DNA of 64,000 nt from assembly GCA_947034885.2 (NCBI GenBank), contig OX344749.2, positions 41,631,682-41,695,681 on the forward strand, read 5' to 3'. Below, in pieces: positions 61,777 to 64,000 of this stretch; position 1 is the stretch's first letter; each line of letters starts with the position of its first letter. Made by a program: the position numbers and the translations under genes. The notes beneath the pieces were generated by a model that was not told the origin of the DNA, did no database searches, and saw only the letters and a program-made list of their open reading frames with translations. This DNA comes from Thuidium tamariscinum (taxonomy: Eukaryota > Streptophyta > Bryopsida > Hypnales > Thuidiaceae).

Positions 61777-64000
61777 ACTTACAAATTTGTAAATTTATCC
61801 ATAGAGGTGACAATATGGTACTTGAAATAACATGGAAGTAGTAAAATAGACAAAATTTACTTAAAATAAATGAAAATTTTAGTGCAGTATTAAAAAGATT
61901 ATAGTCTAATCATACAATTTTGAATTTTTTTGGTCATTTTGCAAAATATTGCTAGGTAAAAAAAATTGATACCCTCTATCATATAACAAAAGGCCTCCTC
62001 CACAAAGGTCTTGGGAAGATTTGTCCTATTGAGTTATGCCCTCAAATAACATAAGGCTTTCAGACTACAAAAGTGACCCATGTGGATTTTAGTAAAACAT
62101 CACACAATAATTTTTATACTATAATCCCAAGCCTTGCAAGAAATGTTGCTCTTGAAAATCAAGCAATTCCACTATGAATTTCAAAAAGTTGACTATGACA
62201 TAGCCCATTGTCATGTTTCATCCATTTGAGTGGTTACATTTTCATCTTGAAAGATTTTTATCTAAAATTTGAAATTACTATCAAATTCAAATGTAGTCTA
62301 ATGTTGCAACACAAATGATCATGTTTCTTATAAAGGGGGGTGCAAGGTGTTGTTATTACATATAATGTAATAATTCAACTATTAGTATAATCTTAAGTCT
62401 TTTTATATGCCTTAATGTTTTGAAATATATTATGAAAATTTGTCCTTTAGTCTCTATTTATAGTAGCAAAAAATTTATTTCAAAAATTAAAAAAATAGTT
62501 TTTGCCACTTTAACTATTGTTCTATCATATTAGTCAAAAGTTTCAAACCTACAAAGTTTTGATTCGTATAGATTTTTAATTGAGATAGAATTTATTTTTC
62601 TAGAGAATCTATAGCAAAGCCAAAAAATCAGCAATACTAAATAATTTGGTTTGGGATTTTGATGGCAAGATGCTTATTTATCCCTCTTCCCTCTCAAGTT
62701 TAAATTGCTTTACAAAACTTCTAATCAATTGCAAGTTTCTTAAAGTGAAATAGAATTTTTTTTAAATCATTTATTATAATTGTTATCAAATGTAGAAGAA
62801 AAAATGGAATTTAGAAGAGTTTTCACCTATTCACAATGTCATTTTATTTAAAAGGGATAAATATTTGAAGGTAGATTCAAATATTAATTGCATAGTCTTC
62901 ATCCAAAATTTGGAGATGAAAAGGTTTTTTTGAACAAGGTTTGATGCTATAATCTAGAAGTGGTTCAAAGTTAGAATTTATCCTCACAAAATAGTTAAAT
63001 GCCAATTTCAACTTGTTTGTGCACTATATTGGGTTGTAGCATCACCTACAACGTAGGTACATCAAAATTGCATAAATTTTGAATTAAAAAAGAATTATAA
63101 ATTGATGAACAACCTCAAGAAGGCCTTTAATTTCTAAATTTCCAACAACCTTCGATGGGCTCTTTGAGAAAAAATTTAAAAATATTTCAATTTTTTATAG
63201 AACATCGGTATATTTTTGTCTCTAAGGAAAGATATGATTCATTCTATTTGAAAACCATCATCAATTTAGTTTTGTTTTTTTACCTTGAACCTACCTTGAC
63301 TTACAAATTTTCAAAGAATAAAAATCACCAAACTCCTCTGCCTTTGTCAATTATCATTACATTTTTAAAGAATCTAGAAATAGTATATATGATCCCTATC
63401 CATGCTATCTACATTTAGCCCACAAGAACCAAGTTTATTCCTTTCATGTAATTCTACATCTTCATGTCTAAGATCAAAAACAAAGAAATTTGTTTACTAG
63501 GTAAAATTATAGATAATTTGGTGAGTTTCTTTTTTATCCAACCAAAGGTTACTTTTTGGAGTAGACTAAGATTTTTACAATGTTATGGCCCAATCAAACT
63601 TCTGCACAATAGCTTCTATTAATGTAAAAGCCTTGTCTTCTTTGGTTCAAAGTCAATTAATGAATTATGTCATTGTTTAGTTTTTCCAAAAGCATTTGAA
63701 ATAAAAATGCTTCCCCTAAAAAGAAAACATCAATAATAAAACCTAATGCTCATAAATTTTGTTAAAAAATGCTATAGATTTTTTCTCTTACTAGATGTTT
63801 TTCAAATTGTATTTGTAGAATTCATCTTTAAATAATGTTGATATCTATCTTATTTGTAAAATTCATTGATAGAGGGAAAAATAAAATGTAGTGCTTAAAA
63901 TCAATCATAGTAAGCACCTCCAAAACTACTATTTTTTACCACTGTAGTTGGTTACTATCATTAATGCCTAAAGTTCTTTGATTATATTTAATCTGAAAAT
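61777..64000. other. AT-rich gene-free stretch
   Basis: No gene or defined repeat seen. An 87-codon frame at 63155-63418 has composition expected from AT-rich DNA and no motif. Confidence 0.4.

Noticed and set aside
63155-63418. 87-codon frame near the window end
   Set aside because: It has the Phe/Ile/Lys/Asn-rich composition expected from AT-rich DNA, no motif and no supporting context.

Overview
The window looks like nuclear DNA of a land plant with a large, very AT-rich, repeat-filled genome. The sequence shows intronless TKL-type protein kinase sequence, an F-box protein of plant type, plant-style introns, and many nested non-autonomous DNA transposons. The F-box opening and the kinase style remind me of bryophytes or other non-seed plants, but I cannot name the species. 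Only one gene looks intact: the 418-residue kinase at 28264-29520 on the minus strand. I saw no tRNA, rRNA or CRISPR array.

Layout. 1-16000: AT-rich repeat DNA with a decayed 3' half of a second kinase (9199-9718). The kinase fragment lies in a block (7316-9718) that is a paralogue of 27346-28775, and two transposons have since entered the block. 16000-22600: a short F-box gene, a GC-rich island dense in CGGAC words, a 350-bp dimeric satellite split by a 1190-bp insert packed with CCRATTGG motifs, a second CGGAC island with a TATA box, and then a broken kinase-like gene. 22600-27300: AT-rich repeats, a third CGGAC island and two nested small transposons. 27300-29520: the intact kinase and its 3' flank. 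31500-42700: a GC-richer zone with exon-like pieces, including a direct duplication of about 1.8 kb (36600-38400 and 40150-42720) of an unrecognised multi-exon gene. 42900-47250: a 28-bp satellite invaded by two transposons, next to a minus-strand gene whose motifs fit an HUH (Rep-type) endonuclease. 47600-64000: AT-rich DNA dominated by terminal-inverted-repeat elements, including a 1.4-kb foldback element.

Mobile elements. Several dispersed families can be defined from the window alone. The most notable is a set of six copies bounded by TTAA and opening CCCCT. One of them sits in a satellite whose neighbouring unit shows the empty TTAA site, so TTAA was duplicated on insertion. This is the signature of piggyBac-like (or Kolobok/Sola3) elements, which to my knowledge are rare in land plants. 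Other families are a ~720-bp element with ~30-bp inverted ends and 4-5-bp target duplications, a CATTAG-ended small element family, a TA-flanked pogo/Tigger-like foldback, and a purine-rich element with a TATTCG or GATATGG core.

A recurring theme is non-coding DNA packed with one short word (CGGACG, CCRATTGG, CAAATTG, or TATTCG/GATATGG). I see no operon-like co-operation between genes. The window reads as isolated genes and gene relics in a sea of nested repeats.
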